Source: JARDZI01 sp041639705 (GTDB lineage: Bacteria; Bacillota; Clostridia; Clostridiales; Caloramatoraceae). From it: DNA of 18,595 nt. This document shows positions 16,367-18,595 of this stretch, one piece after another. The DNA lies in NCBI GenBank assembly GCA_041639705.1, contig JBEQBT010000039.1:1-18595 (forward strand). The letters are read 5' to 3'. The notes beneath the pieces are model-generated. The model did no database searches and was not told the origin of the DNA. It saw only the letters and a list, made by a program, of their open reading frames with translations. The translations under genes and the position numbers were made by a program. Numbering within the stretch: position 1 is the stretch's first letter; the number at the start of each line of letters is the position of its first letter.

Positions 16367-16391
16367 CGGGCGAACACTGTTCTCCCCTACA
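16367..16391. repeat. Dispersed palindrome, family B, copy 4
   Basis: CGGGCGAACACTGTTCTCCC, then CTACA. Read on the other strand, bases 16368-16391 match 16295-16318 at 22 of 24 positions. Copies 3 and 4 therefore face each other across about 49 bases, like the two ends of a small non-coding element. Confidence 0.8.
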
Positions 16392-16500
16392 TTTTGGAGG
16401 TTATCTATTTTCAACATTCTTTAATACATTGCCTTTCATTTACAATAATACATCATTATTATAATACTAAACAACATATTTATGGAATAACATGTATAAA

Positions 16501-16539
16501 AATAGTAATCCTCTTATTAAATCTTGGAGGATTACTATT
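16501..16539 (-). terminator. Rho-independent terminator after glnS
   Basis: A 13-bp stem, AATAGTAATCCTC (16501-16513) with its complement at 16527-16539, and a 13-base loop. On the minus strand it ends in TTTTTATAC. It is placed just after the glnS stop at 16544. Confidence 0.88.
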
Positions 16540-16543
16540 CTAC

Positions 16544-18238
16544 TTACTTATTATTCTTTTTCCACGTATCCTTAAGAGGCACAATTCTGTTAAACACTAA
16601 TTTTTTATCTGTTGTATATTTCTCATCGACACAAAAATGTCCAAGTCTTATGAACTGAAACCTTTCTCCAGGTTTTGAAGCTTTTAATTCTGGTTCAATA
16701 AAGCAATTTTTCAGTACAACTAAAGAATTTGGATTTATATATTCACTCCAATCCTCAACTTCCCCTTCAGCATCTTTTGGAAGAAGTCTTTCATATAAAT
16801 GGACCTCAGCATTTAAAGCATGCATTGAGGAAACCCAATGAATTGTACCTTTAACTTTTCTTGCTGAACCAATTAGTCCGCTTCTGGTTTCAGGGTCATA
16901 GGTACATCTGATTTCTAATATTTCTCCTGTTTTTTCATTCTTAACTACTTCCTCACATTTAATTATATACGCTCCCTTTAGCCTTACTTCATTTCCAGGT
17001 GAAAGTCTGTGATAACCCTTTGCCGGTATTTCCATAAAATCCTCTTCTTCAATATAAAGTTCTCCTGTAAAAGGTACTTTTCTTGAACCTAGCTCTGGAC
17101 TTTCAGGATTATTTTGTATTTCCATCATCTCCACTTGACCTTTTGGATAATTTGTTAAAACTAATTTTATTGGTCTTAAAACTGCCATAAGGCATGGAAC
17201 TTTTCCCTTTAAATCCTCTCTTAAGCTATGTTCCAGCATTGCAATGTCCACAGTGCTTGAGTCTTTAGAAACACCTATTTCATTTAAAAAGTTCAATATG
17301 CTCTCAGGAGTAAAGCCCCTTCTTCTAAGTCCACTAAGTGTGGGGAGTCTTGGATCATCCCATCCATCAACAAATTCTCCCTTAACCAGCTGTCTTAAAT
17401 ATCTTTTACTAGTTACAGCCCCAGTAATATTCATCCTTCCAAACTCCCTTTGTTTAGGAGGACTCTTTATCTCAAGCTCATTTAAGAACCATTCATATAG
17501 AGGTCTGTGATTCTTAAACTCATTTGAACAAAGAGAATGTGTAATACCCTCAATATAGTCCTGAAGAGGATGGGCAAAATCATACATCGGGTATATACAC
17601 CACTTGTCACCTGTTCTGTAATGGGAAACAAACTGTATCCTATACATAACTGGATCCCTCATATTCATATTAGGAGAGCTCATATCTATCTTTGCTCTTA
17701 AAACCTTTGTGCCTGCTTCAAACTCACCACTTCTCATTTTCTCGAAAAGTTCGAGGTTTTTTTCAATAGAACGGTTTCTATAGGGACTATCCTTTCCTGG
17801 AGAGGTTAATGTTCCTCTGTATTCTCTTATTTCATCTAGTGTAAGTTCACAAACATATGCCTTTTCCTTTTTGATTAAACTAACTGCATATTCATATATT
17901 CTGTCAAAATAATCGGAACCATAAAAAAGTCTATCCTCCCAATCAAACCCCATCCATTTCATGTCCCGGGTTATGCTTTCAACATACTCCATATCTTCCT
18001 TTGCTGGATTTGTATCATCAAATCGAAGATTAAATTTCCCACCATATTTTTGAGCAATACTGTAGCTTATATTTATTGCGTATGCACTTCCAATATGCAA
18101 ATATCCATTAGGCTCTGGTGGAAATCTTGTCTGAACCCTTCCATCATATACTCCTTCCTCCATGTCCTTGTCTATTATTTTGTGCAAAAAGTTACTAAAC
18201 ATTTCATTTCTATCAGTATTGTCTAATTCAAATGACAT
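16544..18238 (-). CDS. glnS: Glutaminyl-tRNA synthetase, variant HIGS/VTSKR signatures
   Basis: 564 aa, class I synthetase charging tRNA-Gln with glutamine. GlnRS features are clear: RFPPEPNGYLHIG, LRFDDTNPAKEDMEYVESI, YRGTLTSPG, LRAKIDM, EGITHSLCSNEF, GWDDPRLPTLSGLRRRGF and a two-barrel anticodon-binding C-terminal half (VPFTGELYIEEEDF, CTYDPETRSG, GTIHWVS). Unusual: the HIGH motif reads HIGS (residues 48-51) and the KMSKS-type motif, VMSKR in E. coli GlnRS, reads VTSKR (275-279). Many Firmicutes make Gln-tRNA indirectly through GatCAB, while a number of clostridia also have GlnRS. AAGGAGG lies upstream; ATG 18238 (8-base spacing) is preferred over GTG 18241 (5-base spacing), which is equally in frame. 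Expression is probably controlled by the T-box leader upstream and ended by the terminator at 16501-16539. Confidence 0.94.
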   Translation of the reverse strand: MSFELDNTDRNEMFSNFLHKIIDKDMEEGVYDGRVQTRFPPEPNGYLHIGSAYAINISYSIAQKYGGKFNLRFDDTNPAKEDMEYVESITRDMKWMGFDWEDRLFYGSDYFDRIYEYAVSLIKKEKAYVCELTLDEIREYRGTLTSPGKDSPYRNRSIEKNLELFEKMRSGEFEAGTKVLRAKIDMSSPNMNMRDPVMYRIQFVSHYRTGDKWCIYPMYDFAHPLQDYIEGITHSLCSNEFKNHRPLYEWFLNELEIKSPPKQREFGRMNITGAVTSKRYLRQLVKGEFVDGWDDPRLPTLSGLRRRGFTPESILNFLNEIGVSKDSSTVDIAMLEHSLREDLKGKVPCLMAVLRPIKLVLTNYPKGQVEMMEIQNNPESPELGSRKVPFTGELYIEEEDFMEIPAKGYHRLSPGNEVRLKGAYIIKCEEVVKNEKTGEILEIRCTYDPETRSGLIGSARKVKGTIHWVSSMHALNAEVHLYERLLPKDAEGEVEDWSEYINPNSLVVLKNCFIEPELKASKPGERFQFIRLGHFCVDEKYTTDKKLVFNRIVPLKDTWKKNNK

Positions 18239-18291
18239 CACAAATTCCTCCTTAATTTTTTTAAAAATTAGATTATAATGACAACCTAGCC

Positions 18292-18363
18292 TGTCATTCT
18301 GAACGCAGTGAAGAATCTTTCCTCAATGTACCTATAAGATCCTACACTACGTTCAGGATGACA
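18292..18363. repeat. Dispersed inverted repeat, family A, copy 3, inside the glnS leader
   Basis: The left arm (18292-18319) begins TGTCATTCTGAACGCAG; the right arm (18336-18363) ends GTTCAGGATGACA. 24 of 28 positions pair around a 16-base loop. It lies between the T-box terminator (18421) and the glnS ribosome site, so it is transcribed as a hairpin in glnS mRNA. Confidence 0.88.
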
Positions 18364-18420
18364 TGGAGCTATAACAAATTAGCTTTTCATAACAAGTCAA
18401 CAAGTACAATTTTGACAAAT

Positions 18421-18462
18421 AAAAAAACCCTCACCCCCAAGATTATTCATCTTGGGGACGAG
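18421..18462 (-). terminator. T-box attenuator (terminator) of glnS
   Basis: On the minus strand CTCGTCCCCAAGAT (18449-18462) pairs over 14 bp (two wobbles) with ATCTTGGGGGTGAG (18430-18443) around the loop GAATA, followed by GG and seven T. Its 5' arm is also used by the antiterminator, which is the hallmark of T-box control. Confidence 0.9.
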
Positions 18463-18595
18463 AGTTAACTTCGTGGTGCCACCCCATTTTGTTAATATGT
18501 TTCCATATTAACCTCTTTAAGTACTGCAAAGCGCCTATACTCTAGCTCTATTACGGGAGCTCCCGTCACAGCCTAACCTACATTGCTTCGGTGTG
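18421..18595 (-). promoter_or_regulatory. T-box riboswitch leader of glnS (3' portion)
   Basis: On the minus strand the T-box core reads GGGGTGGCACCACGA (18471-18485). The antiterminator folds as GGGG (18482-18485) with CCCC (18454-18457), a 7-base bulge UGGCACC (18475-18481), and ACGA (18471-18474) with UCGU (18458-18461). Stem III is GTTAATATG-GAAA-CATATTAAC (18491-18512). Upstream comes a stem II-type area with the self-complementary ACGGGAGCTCCCGT (18553-18566). T-boxes sense uncharged tRNA: the bulge UGGN pairs with the tRNA end, and N is C here, so the partner tRNA should have G at its discriminator position, which agrees with tRNA-Gln. Stem I with the specifier codon lies mostly outside the window, so the amino acid is inferred from the downstream gene. 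Confidence 0.92.

Noticed and set aside
16544..18238. Glutamyl-tRNA synthetase (because of HIGS)
   Set aside because: The body and the beta-barrel C-terminal half follow GlnRS (RFPPEPNGYLHIG, GWDDPRLPTLSGLRRRG, GTIHWVS); bacterial GluRS has a helical anticodon-binding domain.
18553..18566. Self-complementary ACGGGAGCTCCCGT as an operator
   Set aside because: It lies in the stem II-type part of the T-box leader, which explains it better than a protein-binding site.

Overview
The window is AT-rich DNA with strong purine-rich ribosome binding sites (AGGAGG and AGGGGG types), T-rich hairpin terminators and a T-box leader. Protein types such as a B. subtilis-like TopB, an M55 D-aminopeptidase and an AIM24-family protein fit a low-GC Firmicute. 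A glutaminyl-tRNA synthetase points to the Clostridia, probably Clostridium or a close relative. This placement is inferred from gene content and composition, not from a marker gene. No rRNA, tRNA, prophage, transposase or CRISPR array is visible; this looks like chromosomal housekeeping DNA with mostly one-gene transcription units.

Layout. 1-627 (-): the N-terminal part of a P-loop GTPase that runs off the window. 852-1688 (+): an AIM24 protein. 1867-2586 (-): two small unknown genes. 2763-3101 (+): a short SSB. 3274-4071 (+): a DppA-like D-aminopeptidase. 4340-5908 (+): a FAD oxidoreductase fused to a Rieske domain. 6057-7808 (+): a DUF4153 membrane protein. 8151-8900 (+): an MBL-fold hydrolase. 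9108-10001 (-): an EamA transporter. 10674-10748 (+): a 24-codon mini-gene with its own promoter, RBS and terminator. 10828-12615 (-): RecJ, divergent from 12830-15277 (+): topoisomerase III. 15311-16246 (-): LD-carboxypeptidase. 16544-18238 (-): GlnRS, behind a T-box leader whose 3' part fills 18421-18595.

Spaces between genes carry two families of dispersed inverted repeats. Family A has arms of about 28 bp reading TGTCATYCTGAACG... and occurs at 1743, 7921 and 18292. Family B is a short palindrome around GGGCGAAC-ACT-GTTCGCCC at 7889, 10297, 16295 and 16367. One family A copy sits inside the glnS leader between the T-box attenuator and the start codon, one lies between convergent genes and may act in termination, and one directly abuts a family B copy.

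The genes do not form one pathway. Loose themes are DNA maintenance (SSB, RecJ, TopB), peptide and cell-wall turnover (DppA, LD-carboxypeptidase) and translation (GlnRS with its T-box). I found no clear new multi-gene system. The best leads are the 24-aa mini-gene, the altered signature motifs of GlnRS, the repeat placed in the T-box leader, the polarity of the repeats, and the two small unrecognised genes.
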